Notes: generated by a model not told the origin, from the letters alone. DNA of 64,000 nt from Fertoeibacter niger (GCF_009380135.2 NZ_WHUT02000016.1:1-64000); one strand, 5' to 3'. Counted from the stretch's first letter, positions 45,090-56,092 are shown. Made by a program: numbers and translations.

Positions 45090-46037
45090 TCAGACCCGCC
45101 CCAGCAGCGCGGCCAGATAGACGACCGCGGTGGCGCGCCAGCCCTGGCGGCGCAGCCCCAGGCGGCGCAGCAGGGCGATGCGCCCGGGCCCCGCCCGGCG
45201 GGGTGCGGCCAGAAAGGCCGCAACGGTTGCGCGCTGCGGCGCGGGCAAGAGCGGGGCCGCCGCCTGCAGGGCGCGGGCATTGGCCGCCACCCATGTCCCG
45301 TAATCCTGCGCCAGCACCAGGCTTGCCCGGCGCAGACCGGCCCGCAGCCCGCCCGGCGCGCCCATCACATTGCCGCCATGCTGGCGGTAAAGCAGCACGC
45401 GCCGGCGGTCCAGCACCGCGCGCCCGCCCGCAGCGGTGACCAGCAGCGTCAGCCACCAGTCATGGAATGGCACAGGGGGCTGCCCCGCCGCGCGCACCAG
45501 CGCCAGCGCCTGCGCATTCAGCACCATGCTGTGCCCGGCCAGCACGTTCTGCAGCATCGCCGTGGCAAACACCGGCGCGCCGGGCGGCGGGCGCGAGCCG
45601 CCGATGCGCCGCCCCGCCCCGTCGATGTAAAAGCTTTGTGCCGAATAGATCACCGGCTCTGCCGCCCCGGCCGGAATGCAGCGCAGCGCGCGCGCCAGCT
45701 TGCCCGGCAGCCAGATGTCATCCTGATCCGACAGCGCCACCAGGCCCGGCGGCAGATCGGGATGGCCCAGCAGGCTGAGGAAATTCGCGGCCGATCCGCC
45801 GCGCCCCGGCCCGCGCAGCAGGCGGATGTCATGCGCCCCGCCATTCGCGCGGCCATGGTCGCGCGCGAAGGCCGCGAGAATGTCGCCTGTGCCATCGGTC
45901 GATCCGTCATCGCTGACCCAGAGCGACCAGTTGCCATGCGTCTGGCGCAGATAGGAGGCCAGCTGTTCGCGCAGGAAGGCCGCACCGTTCAGCGTGCAGA
46001 GCAGGATGGTCACATGGCGCGGGTCCGGGGGCATCAT
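45090..46037 (-). CDS. Family 2 glycosyltransferase (rhamnosyltransferase-like)
   Basis: 315 residues from ATG 46037 (MMPPDPRHVTILLCTLNGAA). GT2 motifs: VTILLCTLNGAAFLREQLAS, WVSDDGSTDGTGDIL (nucleotide site) and LVALSDQDDIWLPGKLARAL (DxD-like), then a VLAGHSMVLNAQALAL acceptor region and FHDWWLTLL. This is the RfbF/WbbL-like rhamnosyltransferase pattern, consistent with the rml operon on the same replicon. Upstream in-frame sequence encodes the 19-bp tandem repeat and is not taken as coding. Confidence 0.88.
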   Translation of the reverse strand: MMPPDPRHVTILLCTLNGAAFLREQLASYLRQTHGNWSLWVSDDGSTDGTGDILAAFARDHGRANGGAHDIRLLRGPGRGGSAANFLSLLGHPDLPPGLVALSDQDDIWLPGKLARALRCIPAGAAEPVIYSAQSFYIDGAGRRIGGSRPPPGAPVFATAMLQNVLAGHSMVLNAQALALVRAAGQPPVPFHDWWLTLLVTAAGGRAVLDRRRVLLYRQHGGNVMGAPGGLRAGLRRASLVLAQDYGTWVAANARALQAAAPLLPAPQRATVAAFLAAPRRAGPGRIALLRRLGLRRQGWRATAVVYLAALLGRV

Positions 46038-46129
46038 GCGGTCAGGGGCCTCGGGGTGAAGGAAAAGGGGCGTGGAATGGGGCAGCACAGGGCATAACAG
46101 GGCGCATCTGCCGGGGCCAGAGGGGGTGG

Positions 46130-46205
46130 CCCCGCCTGGCCGTCCCGCCCCCGTCTGGCCGTCCCGCCCCCGCCTGGCCGTCCCGCGCCCGTCTGGCCGG
46201 CACGC
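46130..46205. repeat. Four tandem 19-bp repeats
   Basis: The unit CCCCGCCTGGCCGTCCCGC occurs at 46130-46148, 46149-46167, 46168-46186 and, more diverged, 46187-46205. It lies in the ~300-bp region between the divergent GT2 gene and the RTX gene at 46338, so it may affect both promoters; otherwise nothing recognisable is seen there. Confidence 0.8.
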
Positions 46206-46337
46206 GCGCCTGCTGCGCCCGCCTTGCATCGAATGCATCCTAAACGCCTTGGTTCTGCCATGATCCCTTGGCGGATCGTTAAGCCAGCTGCCGCACCCTG
46301 GGCGGGCTTATGTGGGTAAGCGCAAAGGGTGCCAGGG

Positions 46338-49300
46338 GTGGCGTATTTCAATCATGTCGGGACAAGTTCCGGCGGTCCGGTGGCATTTGTCACCGGGATC
46401 ACCGATCTTGATGTTCACTGGGTCAACGGCACGGCCCGGCTTTATGCCACGACGGTGCTGGGCGGCGGTGTCTCGGTCCGCACCATCGGGGCGGGGCCCG
46501 GTGCCGGGATGGCATTGCTGGATTACCGCGCGCACAGCCTGTCGGGCGTGCTGGCGGCCCCGCTGCGCACCGAACTGCTGGACTGGGGCGGTGCGCCGTT
46601 CCTTGCGGTGTCGGGGCGCGTGGAAAGCGGGCTGCGCGGCTTCCGGCTGGCCGCAGACGGTGGCCTTGACACCGCGCGCACGCTGACCGGGCCGGGCACG
46701 GGGGCCATCAGCGCGCTGGAGACGGTGACGGCCGGCGGGCAGCGCATGCTGGTCACGGCGGCGCTGAACGGCGGCGGGCTGACCAGCTGGGGCCCCGCGG
46801 CCGATGGCGGGCTGCGGATGCTGGCGCAGGCGGGCAGCCGTGCGGTGCTGCCCGGGCTGGATGTGGCGGCGCTGGCGCAGGCCGACACCGGCAGCGGCAC
46901 CTTCGTGCTGGCGGTCTCGGCCTTCGACAACGCGCTGACCAGCTATCAGATCAGCACCACGGGCCGCATGGCCCGCGTCGCCGAACTGGGGGCCGCCGAA
47001 GGGCTGGGCATCGCCGCGCCCTCGGCGCTGGAGACGGCCAGGCTGGCCGGTGTCACCTATGCGCTGGTGGGGTCGGCGGGCAGTTCCTCGATCAGCGTGG
47101 TGCGGCTGCGCGCCGATGGCACGCTGGCGCTGGCCGATCATGTGATCGACGGGCTGGACACGCGGTTTCAGGCCCTGGGCGCGCTGGAGGTGCTGGAGGT
47201 GCAGGGCCGCGTCTTCGTGATCGCGGGTGGCGGCGATGACGGGCTGAGCCTGATGACCCTGCTGCCCGGCGGTCGGCTGCTGCATCTGGAAAGCATCGCG
47301 GGCACCGCCGCCACGGCGCTGGTCAATGTCACGGCATTGGCCGCCGCCTGGGTGAACGGGCGGATCGAGCTGTTCGCGGCCGGTGCCGGAAAGGCCGGGA
47401 TCAGCCGCTTCGTCATCGAGACCGGCGCGCTGGCCCCTGTTCTGGTCGGCGGCGACGGGGCAGACAGCCTGACCGGCGATGCGCGCGGCGACCTGATCGC
47501 GGGCGGCGCGGGCGATGACCGGATCTTTGGCGGCGGCGGCAATGACATTTTGCTGGACGGCCCCGGCGAAGACCGGCTCTGGGGCGGCACGGGGGCCGAT
47601 ACCTTCGTGCTGGCGCGTGATGGCGAAAGCGATGTGGTGCAGGATTTCCAACTGGGCATCGACCGGCTGGATCTGTCGGCCTGGGGCCTGCTGCGCAGCC
47701 TTGACCAGCTGGAGATCACCGCCACCGCCACCGGGGCGCTGATCCGCTTCGGGGCGGAACGCCTGACCCTGATCAGCGCCGACGGCCGCCCGCTGGACCC
47801 GCGCGATTTCCGCGAGGCGCATATCCTGAACCTGTCGCACAGCCCGGTGCTGGCCGAGGTGTCCGTGCCGGTGCTGGGCGGCAGCGGGGCGGACCGGCTG
47901 ACCGGCAGCGCCGGCGCCGACACGCTGCGCGGCGGTGCGGGCGATGACCGGCTGGCGGGGCTGGCGGGCAATGACCTGCTGGAGGGCGGCGACGGGCGCG
48001 ACCGGCTGGACGGCGGATCGGGGGATGATGTGCTGACCGGCGGCGCGGGGCATGACACGCTGCTGGGCGGGTCGGGGGATGACACGCTGGCCGGTGACGC
48101 GGGCCGCGACCGGCTGAGCGGCGGCGCGGGCAATGACCGGCTGGCAGGCGGGGCCGAGGCCGACACGCTGGCGGGCGACGAGGGCGACGATCTGTTGCAG
48201 GGCGGCGATGGCGATGACAGCCTGTCGGGCGGGGCCGGGGCCGACACGCTGGAAGGCGGCGCGGGAAATGACCGGTTGCTGGACGGTGCCGGGGCCGATC
48301 ATCTTTACGGCGGGGCGGGGGCGGATACGTTCGTGCTGGCGCTGGATGGCGCCACCGACACGCTGCATGATTTCCAGCCGGGGCAGGACCGGATCGACCT
48401 GACCGGCTGGGGCAGGGTCACATCTGTCGCGGACCTGGCCATCTGGTCCATCCCGGGCGGGGCCGCGATCCGCTGGGGGGCCGAGGCGATCGTGCTCTTG
48501 TCTGCGGATGGTGGCCCGATCCGCCCATCCCAGCTGACGGCGGGCAGCTTTGTGCTGTTCCCTGCGCCTCCCCCTCCGCCTCCGCCGCCCCCGCCTCCGC
48601 CTCCGCCCCCTCCGCCGCCCCCGCCGCCCGGGGGGGGCACGCCCGGCCCTGACCTGCTGACCGGGGGGCGCGGGGCCGACAGCCTGGCGGGGCTTGCGGG
48701 CAATGACACGCTGCGCGGCGGCGAGGGCAATGACACGCTGATCGGCGGGCCGGGGGCCGATGTGCTGGATGGCGGCGGCGGCACCGACACGGCCAGCTAC
48801 GAGGGGTCTGTCAGCTCGCTGCTGGCCGATCTGCTGTTTCCGGGCTTCAACACCAATGTGGCGCGCGGCGATACCTATATCAGCATCGAGAACCTGACGG
48901 GCAGCCAGGGCCAGGACAATCTGCGCGGCACGCATGGCGCCAACGTGATCAGCGGCAATGGCAATGTGGATTACATCTTCGGGCGGCAGGGCAATGACAC
49001 GCTTTATGGCGGGGTCGGCGATGACGTGCTGTTCGGCGGGCCGGGGGCCGACCATCTGGTCGGCGGGGCCAACCGCGACCGGGCGCAATATTCGCAAAGC
49101 ACCGACAACCTGACGCTTGATCTGGCCAACCCCCGGCGCAACACGTTCGAGGGGATCGGCGACAGCTATGACAGCATCGAGGATCTGGCAGGCGGTTTCG
49201 GGGCTGACCGGATCTGGGGCGATGCCGGAGACAACGGTCTGTTCGGGCGCGAGGGGGCCGACACGCTTTATGGTCTGGCGGGCAATGATTACCTGAACGG

Positions 49301-49610
49301 CGGCGCGCATTCCGACTGGCTGGATGGCGGCCCGGGCAATGACACGCTGCGCGGCGGCCTGCATGCCGACACTTTCGTCTTCAACAGCGGGCGCGACGTG
49401 ATCGAGGATTTCGACGGCGCGCTGGGGGACAGGATCGCGTTTTCCGCCGCTCTCTGGGGCGGCGGCATGCGCAGCCCCGAGATGATCCTGGCGCTGAATG
49501 CCCATGTGACCGGCGGCAGGGTGGTCTTCGCCTTCAACGGCGGGCATACGCTGGTGCTGGAGGGTGTCAGCCGTCTGGCAGGCCTGGCAGATGACATTTT
49601 CGTGATATGA
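46338..49610 (+). CDS. Large RTX protein with N-terminal propeller-like region
   Basis: About 1090 residues from GTG 46338 ([13 protein letters not shown]), with AAAGG 9 nt upstream; GTG 46329 is possible. Residues 1-370 form repeated ~50-residue beta units (for example [56 protein letters not shown]) that look like a beta-propeller. RTX blocks follow, each closed by a DTFVLA..D..DF..G.DRLDLS unit, then a run of 21 prolines encoded at 48567-48629, then a second RTX part. There is no catalytic motif; a secreted matrix or adhesion protein is likely. Its second RTX part is nearly identical to the next gene's. Confidence 0.85.
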   Translation: MAYFNHVGTSSGGPVAFVTGITDLDVHWVNGTARLYATTVLGGGVSVRTIGAGPGAGMALLDYRAHSLSGVLAAPLRTELLDWGGAPFLAVSGRVESGLRGFRLAADGGLDTARTLTGPGTGAISALETVTAGGQRMLVTAALNGGGLTSWGPAADGGLRMLAQAGSRAVLPGLDVAALAQADTGSGTFVLAVSAFDNALTSYQISTTGRMARVAELGAAEGLGIAAPSALETARLAGVTYALVGSAGSSSISVVRLRADGTLALADHVIDGLDTRFQALGALEVLEVQGRVFVIAGGGDDGLSLMTLLPGGRLLHLESIAGTAATALVNVTALAAAWVNGRIELFAAGAGKAGISRFVIETGALAPVLVGGDGADSLTGDARGDLIAGGAGDDRIFGGGGNDILLDGPGEDRLWGGTGADTFVLARDGESDVVQDFQLGIDRLDLSAWGLLRSLDQLEITATATGALIRFGAERLTLISADGRPLDPRDFREAHILNLSHSPVLAEVSVPVLGGSGADRLTGSAGADTLRGGAGDDRLAGLAGNDLLEGGDGRDRLDGGSGDDVLTGGAGHDTLLGGSGDDTLAGDAGRDRLSGGAGNDRLAGGAEADTLAGDEGDDLLQGGDGDDSLSGGAGADTLEGGAGNDRLLDGAGADHLYGGAGADTFVLALDGATDTLHDFQPGQDRIDLTGWGRVTSVADLAIWSIPGGAAIRWGAEAIVLLSADGGPIRPSQLTAGSFVLFPAPPPPPPPPPPPPPPPPPPPPPGGGTPGPDLLTGGRGADSLAGLAGNDTLRGGEGNDTLIGGPGADVLDGGGGTDTASYEGSVSSLLADLLFPGFNTNVARGDTYISIENLTGSQGQDNLRGTHGANVISGNGNVDYIFGRQGNDTLYGGVGDDVLFGGPGADHLVGGANRDRAQYSQSTDNLTLDLANPRRNTFEGIGDSYDSIEDLAGGFGADRIWGDAGDNGLFGREGADTLYGLAGNDYLNGGAHSDWLDGGPGNDTLRGGLHADTFVFNSGRDVIEDFDGALGDRIAFSAALWGGGMRSPEMILALNAHVTGGRVVFAFNGGHTLVLEGVSRLAGLADDIFVI
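48721..49093 (+). repeat. 373-bp near-identical RTX module, copy 1
   Basis: Identical to 51163-51535 except for one base (C48921 versus T51363, a synonymous Leu change). A second similar block (49278-49405 versus 51720-51847) follows. The flanks diverge sharply, which points to recent gene conversion or duplication. Confidence 0.9.
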
Positions 49611-49811
49611 AGGGCTTTTCCGGGCAGGATCACGGAATAGTTTTCATAGTCCTGCGTTATCGCCACATGCGGGACCGGCAAGCCGGGGTGCCTGCCCCAT
49701 GATTGCCGCACTGCCATGCTATGGCGTCACAGCCAGCCCTGACCGGCTGGCCCGCACCGGGCGGCGTCAGCGGCCCGTGTTTCTGAAAATGAATCACCGG
49801 AGCCTGCCCGC

Positions 49812-52049
49812 ATGACCGTCACCGCCGCCGAACAGCTGCTTGTCGAAATGCTGAACCGCGCCCGGCTGGACCCTCTGGGCGAAGCGGCGCGTTACGGGCT
49901 GGCCGATCTCAACGCCGGGCTGGCCCCCGGAACCATCCGCGCCGTGCCCCTGCAGGCGCTTGCGCCGAACACGCTGCTGGAAGCGGCGGCAGAGCGCCAT
50001 TCGACCTGGATGCTGGAGACCGACACGTTCAGCCATACCGGCGCGGGGGGCAGCAGCACATTCGACCGCATCCGCGCGGCGGGCTATGACATGTCCGGCA
50101 GCTGGCGGGCGGGCGAAAACCTTGCGCTGACGGCCACCACGGGGGCGGTCAACCTGAACACCGCGGTGACAGAGCATCACAAGGGCCTGTTTCTCAGCGC
50201 AAGCCACCGGACCAACATCCTGAACGGCGAATTCCGCGAGATCGGGGTGGCGCAGGTCGAGGGCCGCTATACCAGCGGGGGCGTCACCTACAACGCCTCG
50301 ATGCTGACCGAGAATTTCGGCACCTCGGGCAGCCGGGTGTTCCTGACCGGCGTGGTCTATGCCGATCTGGACAAGAACGCCTTCTACAGCGTGGGCGAGG
50401 GCCGCGGCGGGGCTGTCTTTGCCGCCGGGGCGGCGAAATCGGTGGCGCAGGCGGCGGGCGGGCACGCGCTGGCGCTGGCCCCTGCGGCGGATGTGGCGGT
50501 GACGATCACCTCCGGCGCCCTGACGGCAGCGGTGCGCATCGACCTTGCCAGGGGCAATGCCAAGCTGGATCTGGTGGATGGCACGCATCTGCAGACCTCG
50601 GCCGATCTGGTGCTGGTCAGCGGCATCGCCCGCGCCACGGCGCTTGGCACCGGCCATATCGCGCTGACCGGCAGCGCCGCCAATGATCTGCTGACGGGCA
50701 ATGCGGGCAACAACACCCTGACCGGCGGGGCCGGGGCCGATACGCTGCTGGGCGGCGCGGGAAATGACCGGCTGGTGGACGGTGCAGGGGCCGACCAGCT
50801 GTCGGGCGGCCTGGGGCAGGATACCTTCGTCTTTGCCGCCGACGGGGCCACCGACACCGTGCGCGATTTCCAGATCGGGCAGGACCGCATCGACCTGACC
50901 GGCTTTGGCCAGGCGGCGCAGCAGATGGTGATCCAGGCCACCGCCACCGGCGCGGTGATCCAGATCGGGGCCGAGCAGATCGTGCTGAATTCCATGGACG
51001 GGCGTTCCATCGCGCCGGAGGCGCTGCTGGCGGCGGGGGTCATCACCCGCGTGTCTCTGCCGCCGACGCTGATTTCCGGCGGCCCCGGCGATGACCTGCG
51101 CGACGGCACGGCGGGCGACAACATCATGACTGGCCTTGCGGGCAACGACACGCTGCGGGGTGGCGAGGGCAATGACACGCTGATCGGCGGGCCGGGGGCC
51201 GATGTGCTGGATGGCGGCGGCGGCACCGACACGGCCAGCTACGAGGGGTCTGTCAGCTCGCTGCTGGCCGATCTGCTGTTTCCGGGCTTCAACACCAATG
51301 TGGCGCGCGGCGATACCTATATCAGCATCGAGAACCTGACGGGCAGCCAGGGCCAGGACAATTTGCGCGGCACGCATGGCGCCAACGTGATCAGCGGCAA
51401 TGGCAATGTGGATTACATCTTCGGGCGGCAGGGCAATGACACGCTTTATGGCGGGGTCGGCGATGACGTGCTGTTCGGCGGGCCGGGGGCCGACCATCTG
51501 GTCGGCGGGGCCAACCGCGACCGGGCGCAATATTCCGACGGGGCCAATGACATCATCGTCGATCTGGCCGATCCGTCGCGCAACACGCAATCGGCGGCGG
51601 GCGACACCTATGACAGCATCGAGGATCTGGCGGGCACCGGCGGGGCGGACCAGCTGTGGGGCGATGCCGGGGACAACGGACTGTATGGGCGCGAGGGGGC
51701 CGACCGGCTTTATGGCCGCGCGGGCAATGATTACCTGAACGGCGGCGCGCATTCCGACCGGCTGGATGGCGGCCCGGGCAATGACACGCTGCGCGGCGGC
51801 CTGCATGCCGACACTTTCGTCTTCAACGGCGGGCGCGATGTGATCGAGGACATGCTCTATGTCCAGTCCGACCGCATCGCCATCGACAAGGCCCTGACCG
51901 GCGGCGTGATCCGGACGGGCGCGCAGCTGGCGGGCTATGCCGATGTGGTGGGTGGTGTGGTGGTGTTCGATTTCGGCGGCGGCAACACGCTGACGGTGCA
52001 GAACCTGTCCAGCCTTTCCGGGCTGGCCGACAACCTGTTCGGTTTCTGA
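49812..52049 (+). CDS. CAP-domain (SCP/PR1-like) protein with RTX tail
   Basis: 745 residues. Residues ~5-160 are a CAP domain: [40 protein letters not shown] (His/Glu of the cavity), AGENLALT and [20 protein letters not shown] followed by IGVAQ. A linker of ~130 residues follows, then two RTX segments separated by a 30-residue gap. The calcium-binding tail signals type I secretion. CAP proteins are secreted, often matrix- or lipid-binding. It lies 201 bp after the preceding RTX gene and shares a module with it. Confidence 0.87.
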   Translation: MTVTAAEQLLVEMLNRARLDPLGEAARYGLADLNAGLAPGTIRAVPLQALAPNTLLEAAAERHSTWMLETDTFSHTGAGGSSTFDRIRAAGYDMSGSWRAGENLALTATTGAVNLNTAVTEHHKGLFLSASHRTNILNGEFREIGVAQVEGRYTSGGVTYNASMLTENFGTSGSRVFLTGVVYADLDKNAFYSVGEGRGGAVFAAGAAKSVAQAAGGHALALAPAADVAVTITSGALTAAVRIDLARGNAKLDLVDGTHLQTSADLVLVSGIARATALGTGHIALTGSAANDLLTGNAGNNTLTGGAGADTLLGGAGNDRLVDGAGADQLSGGLGQDTFVFAADGATDTVRDFQIGQDRIDLTGFGQAAQQMVIQATATGAVIQIGAEQIVLNSMDGRSIAPEALLAAGVITRVSLPPTLISGGPGDDLRDGTAGDNIMTGLAGNDTLRGGEGNDTLIGGPGADVLDGGGGTDTASYEGSVSSLLADLLFPGFNTNVARGDTYISIENLTGSQGQDNLRGTHGANVISGNGNVDYIFGRQGNDTLYGGVGDDVLFGGPGADHLVGGANRDRAQYSDGANDIIVDLADPSRNTQSAAGDTYDSIEDLAGTGGADQLWGDAGDNGLYGREGADRLYGRAGNDYLNGGAHSDRLDGGPGNDTLRGGLHADTFVFNGGRDVIEDMLYVQSDRIAIDKALTGGVIRTGAQLAGYADVVGGVVVFDFGGGNTLTVQNLSSLSGLADNLFGF
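51163..51535 (+). repeat. 373-bp near-identical RTX module, copy 2
   Basis: Second copy of the module at 48721-49093, offset by 2442 bp, a multiple of three, so the same reading frame is kept. Confidence 0.9.
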
Positions 52050-52054
52050 GAGGA

Positions 52055-52104
52055 TTCAGCCCCCCGACGCTTTCAGCCCCCGGACGGTTTCAGCCCCCGA
52101 CGCT
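52055..52104. repeat. 17-bp tandem repeats between convergent genes
   Basis: Three adjacent copies of TTCAGCCCCCGACGCT-like sequence (52055-52071, 52072-52088, 52089-52104) and a partial fourth. The third copy contains the stop codon and last codons of the minus-strand sulfatase gene, so the repeats arose by duplication of its 3' end. Confidence 0.75.
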
Positions 52105-54399
52105 TTCAGCCCAGGCCAGCGCCGCCCGCAACGCCGCGCCATCCGTCTGGCCTTCCAGCACCACGACGCTCATCCCCAGGCGGATCACCACATCCGGCCC
52201 GTCCTGCGCGATGTCGGGCGTGCCGGGCCAGCCCGCCAGCCGGATCGCATCGCCCGCGCGCCAGTCGGTGATCGTGGTCACGCCCCCCCAGGCGATGTGA
52301 TAGGTCACGCCGCCCTCGCCACCGGTGATCGTGTTCTCGCCCGGCCCCACATGGAACTGGTCGCGCCCGCTGCCCGACACCACCCGGTTGCGCCCGGGCC
52401 CGGTGTGGATTTCCGATGAATGATCGCCATCGGTGATCAGGTCATTGCCCGGCCCGCCATGGATGATGTTGAACCCGTCGCCGCCGCGGATCACGTCATC
52501 GCCCGGCCCGCCGTCCAGCGTGTCGCGCCCGTTGCCGCCGGTCAGCGTGTCATTGCCCGCCCCGCCATAGAAGGCGTGCCGGTCATTGCGCCGCCCCGAC
52601 AGGGCCACCAGCCGGTCATGGCCCGCCCCGCCCTCGAACACCGCCCCGGCATAGACCGGCCCCACCATCACATCATCGCCCGCGCTGCCGGTGACATGCA
52701 CCGACACCCGTTCCGACGCCTCGAACCTGATGGCCGAGGCCGGATGCGCCACGATGCGCACCACCTTGCCCACCGCGCTGTCGGTCTCGTTCCGGGCGGT
52801 GACCGTCGCCATGCGCACGGTTTCGATATTGGCGGGCACCCGCAATGTATAGCCATCGGGGCCCGCCAGATACCACAGCGTATCCTGCCCGCCGTCGGGG
52901 CCTTCGACGATCTTTTCCGCCGCCTCGCCGTAAGCCCAGTAATCATTGTCGGCCGGACCACCGGCCAGCACCACCGCGCCATCCATCGCCATCATGGCGT
53001 TGATGCCATCGGCGGGCCGTTCCATCCCGCGCAGGTCCAGCCCCAGATGCAGCCCCGCCGCCACCAGTTCGGCGCGCAGGGCAGGGGTATCGGGGCCGCC
53101 TGCAAGATTGGTCGTCTCGCCGGGGTCGGCCACCACGTCATAGACATGCTCTTCGCCATTGGGATAGCGGAAGTAGCGCAGATGCGTCAGCCCGGGGGTG
53201 GAGGGGCGCACCGACAAGGTGCCGAACACCGCCGTCAGCGGTGATTTCGTGCGGTCATAGACACCGAATGCGGGGTCGACCAGCGGCAGCAGGCTTTGCC
53301 CCGATACCCAGGCGGGGCGTGGCGGCAGGCCCGCCAGATCAAGGATGGTTTTCGGCAGGTTGTGCAGCGACACCGGGCAATCCACCACCTGCCCGCCGGG
53401 CATGCCGGCATGCCACAGGCCCAGCGGCACATGGGCCGCCGAATCCCACTGGCTCATCTTGTGGAAACTGTCATGGGTGCCCAGGTTGAAGCCGTTGTCC
53501 GACAGCAGGATCACCGTGGTGTTGCCCCCCAGGGCCGAGGCACGCAGGGCGTCCATGAAGCGGCCGATCTCGTGATCGACATGGGAACAGGCGGCGAAAT
53601 AGCCGCGCACCACCTGCCGCCAGGCGTCATCCCCGGCCTTTTCCGGCGTCCACTGCCCGTTGACGATATAGGCCGCCTCATAGACCGCCATGCCGGGCTG
53701 CGGCCCGTGGAAATCATCGGGATGGGCGGATGCGGGCCAGGTGATCGCCGCCGCGTCATACATCTGATAGAACCGGTCCGGGCAGGTCAGGTTGTAATGC
53801 GGGTGCTTGAAGCCCAGCTGGATCAGGTGGCGGCGCGCGGGGTCGGCGCGGCCCAGATAATCCACCGCATTCGACGCCACGCTGTGATCGTAGAAGGTGT
53901 GGTCGCAACTGCCGTCATCATCGGGGTGGTTCACCCCCTCGATGCCCGGCCCCTTGTCCAGATAGGCATGCACGCCCCGGCGGCGGCCCCGGTCTTCGGC
54001 GGGCATATCCTCGTGGAACAGGATGCGGCTGTATTCCGCGGGCATGGGTTTGTAATTGGCATCGGTCTTGCCGGTGGTGAAGGTGCGGAAACCGGCGCGG
54101 CGCAGGTCATAGGCCCAATGCGCCGTGGGCGGCAGCACATCGCGCCAGAAGCGGTTCAGGTCGACCAGCCCGGAGCGGAAGGGCGACAGGCCCGTGGCAA
54201 TCTCGGCCCGGCAGGGCGCGCAGAGCGGCACCGTGGCATAGGCATTGGCGAAACGGGTGCCTTCCGCCATCAGCCGGTCGATGTTGGGCGTGCGGATCGT
54301 CACCCCGAAGGCATGGCGCCAGTTGAAGATGTCGATCATGTCATCAATCCAGATGACGCAGATGTTGCCCTGCCGGGCGGTGGCGGGGTCAAAGGCCAA
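52090..54399 (-). CDS. RTX-tailed sulfatase
   Basis: About 769 residues. TTG 54399 (LAFDPATARQGNICVIWIDD) is chosen, with GGAAAGG upstream; it overlaps the previous stop. ATG 54461 gives a slightly longer N-terminus. The metal-binding start CVIWIDDMIDI and the formylglycine motif CAPCR (Cys near residue 60) mark a type I sulfatase, with later TVILLSDNGFNLGTHDSFHK as a catalytic His/Asp region. Residues ~500-690 contain degenerate RTX repeats, and the last ~70 residues form the GGVTYHIAWGGVTTITDWRAGD closing unit. It is secreted by T1SS, and is the partner of the protein cut at the left edge. Substrate unknown. Confidence 0.85.
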   Translation of the reverse strand: MAFDPATARQGNICVIWIDDMIDIFNWRHAFGVTIRTPNIDRLMAEGTRFANAYATVPLCAPCRAEIATGLSPFRSGLVDLNRFWRDVLPPTAHWAYDLRRAGFRTFTTGKTDANYKPMPAEYSRILFHEDMPAEDRGRRRGVHAYLDKGPGIEGVNHPDDDGSCDHTFYDHSVASNAVDYLGRADPARRHLIQLGFKHPHYNLTCPDRFYQMYDAAAITWPASAHPDDFHGPQPGMAVYEAAYIVNGQWTPEKAGDDAWRQVVRGYFAACSHVDHEIGRFMDALRASALGGNTTVILLSDNGFNLGTHDSFHKMSQWDSAAHVPLGLWHAGMPGGQVVDCPVSLHNLPKTILDLAGLPPRPAWVSGQSLLPLVDPAFGVYDRTKSPLTAVFGTLSVRPSTPGLTHLRYFRYPNGEEHVYDVVADPGETTNLAGGPDTPALRAELVAAGLHLGLDLRGMERPADGINAMMAMDGAVVLAGGPADNDYWAYGEAAEKIVEGPDGGQDTLWYLAGPDGYTLRVPANIETVRMATVTARNETDSAVGKVVRIVAHPASAIRFEASERVSVHVTGSAGDDVMVGPVYAGAVFEGGAGHDRLVALSGRRNDRHAFYGGAGNDTLTGGNGRDTLDGGPGDDVIRGGDGFNIIHGGPGNDLITDGDHSSEIHTGPGRNRVVSGSGRDQFHVGPGENTITGGEGGVTYHIAWGGVTTITDWRAGDAIRLAGWPGTPDIAQDGPDVVIRLGMSVVVLEGQTDGAALRAALAWAESVGG

Positions 54400-55930
54400 G
54401 GTCTTGCCTTTCCTGTCTGCGGGCCCGTTTGCGGGCCTCTTTTCTATTGGGCACGGCATCTGCCTGCGGGGCAGGGGGGCCGCCCCTGTGCACCGGCAGC
54501 ACGGCGGGCAGCGCCCAGCGGTGCAGCGGGCCGCCAGCGCAGGGGGCGGCCCATGTATCGCGCAGCGCACCCCGGTTGGCGGGATGACCCCCGGGGCCGG
54601 GGCCGGGGGCCGCGCCATGCGCGTAATGCAGCAGCGGGGCCGGCTGGCCCGCAGCAGCCTCGGGGGCTGCGTCGCAGGTCAGCAGCAGGGCCTGCGGGTC
54701 ATCCGGGGCCAGGCTTGCCCCGGTCACGCGGCAGGGCGTTGCGGTGCCCGTCAGGTGAAAGCCGCAGGCGGGGCCTGTGCCAAACGCATCCTCGATCACC
54801 AGATCGCCCATGGCGCGGGCGGTCACGCGGATCGTGGCGCCCTCGCTTTCCGCCAGCAGCAGCAGCGGGCAGAACCAGGGTTCGTGCTGTGACAGGCTCA
54901 CGATCGCATGGGCATCCATCGCGGCCATCCGCGCCCTTGCCCCGGCTGTCGGGCGGCCATGGCGGGTTTGCGCGAACATGTAGCCGGGGGCAGGCAGCGT
55001 GACATGCAGGGCGTCCTCGCCCCGGGCCAGATCGGCCAGCGCCCGGATGGCGGGGTGATCGGTCAGCCAATGCGTGCCCGCCTCTGCCGGGATCAGAAAC
55101 ACCGGGCGGGTCAGGCCGCGCGCGCCCAGATCACGGATGATCTGCCGCATCAGCGCGCGCATGCCTTCGGCAAAGCCTGCGGCAGTGCTGGTCTGGTCTT
55201 CAAGCCCGTAATCCAGGCTGACCGCCAGCACGCGCGGGCATTTGCCAAGCGCGGCGGCGGCGGCCACCAGACTGTCCAGCGCGGCGCGGAAATTGGCCCA
55301 GGCCAGGCCCTGACCCAGGGCCGCGATATCTGCCGATCCGTCGGTTTCGGCGCGCACCATGAACAGCGGCAGGCCGCGCATCGCCTCATGGCGCCAGCCC
55401 AGCAGCGTATCCGCGATCAGCGCATCGCGGCTGCGGTGCGGGATCTGTTGCAGCGCCGCCGTTGCCGAGACGGCACCCGTCCCCTCCAGCCCCACCGCGC
55501 CGATGTCATCCCCCGGGGCCAGCACATGCTGCGCAAAGGCGGCTGGCCCGTCGTTGAACCCCGCCGCCCGCGCCCCCCCCAGCCGCAGCAGCGCATATAG
55601 CGGGCCGGGCGCATCGGCCAGGATGTCGCCGCCCGCGATGGCCCGCCGGTAGCCGCGCGCTGTGCCCCCGGGCGCAAGCCGCGCGGTGAAATGCCACCAT
55701 GCGCCATCCGCCCGCAGGTTCCAGGCGTCGATATCGCCCAGAATGGCGGCGGGGTCGGGCGTGGGCGCATCCCCCGGCCCACCAAGCCGCAGCCGCAGGT
55801 CGGCCAGCACCTGATCCGGCAGCCGCAAGGTCAGCCCTGTGGCATCGGCCGCCACCACATCGCCGTTTTCAACCCTGATCAGCACGCCGGTCAGGCGCGG
55901 CGCGGTGGTGAACGGCGGATCATCGGGCAT
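54389..55930 (-). CDS. Hypothetical protein of the sulfatase operon
   Basis: 513 residues from ATG 55930 (MPDDPPFTTAPRLTGVLIRV). The N-terminal ~120 residues are beta-rich, then a region with DIGAVGLEGTGAVSATAALQ, then CPRVLAVSLDYGLEDQTSTA and RPVFLIPAEAGTHWLTDHPA, which resembles the layout of SGNH/sialate-esterase-like proteins (AxxYSQGESD-type contexts) without the exact motifs. The C-terminal ~60 residues are Pro/Gly-rich and basic. It overlaps the sulfatase gene by 11 bp, so the two are made together. Function unknown. Confidence 0.7.
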   Translation of the reverse strand: MPDDPPFTTAPRLTGVLIRVENGDVVAADATGLTLRLPDQVLADLRLRLGGPGDAPTPDPAAILGDIDAWNLRADGAWWHFTARLAPGGTARGYRRAIAGGDILADAPGPLYALLRLGGARAAGFNDGPAAFAQHVLAPGDDIGAVGLEGTGAVSATAALQQIPHRSRDALIADTLLGWRHEAMRGLPLFMVRAETDGSADIAALGQGLAWANFRAALDSLVAAAAALGKCPRVLAVSLDYGLEDQTSTAAGFAEGMRALMRQIIRDLGARGLTRPVFLIPAEAGTHWLTDHPAIRALADLARGEDALHVTLPAPGYMFAQTRHGRPTAGARARMAAMDAHAIVSLSQHEPWFCPLLLLAESEGATIRVTARAMGDLVIEDAFGTGPACGFHLTGTATPCRVTGASLAPDDPQALLLTCDAAPEAAAGQPAPLLHYAHGAAPGPGPGGHPANRGALRDTWAAPCAGGPLHRWALPAVLPVHRGGPPAPQADAVPNRKEARKRARRQERQDLGL

Positions 55931-56092
55931 CGGGGGCTTTCGGGCAAGGCGGGGCGGGCAAGGCGGGGCGGGCAAGACGGGGCAGGGCCATTGTCGCGCG
56001 CGCGCCTGCGCCGGGTCAAGGCCCGCCCCGCCAAAGCTCCTCCCGCCTGCCCCTGCCGCTGCCACGGCCCGGGTGTTGGCCGGATACCGGGC

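Noticed and set aside
44570-45120. Overlapping plus-strand frames of 147 and 165 codons
   Set aside because: No ribosome site, no hydrophobic or domain pattern, and composition typical of non-coding GC-rich DNA.
46308-49547. Minus-strand frame rich in [12 protein letters not shown]-like repeats
   Set aside because: Antisense reading of RTX repeats; the periodic pattern only mirrors GGxGxDxLxGG coding.
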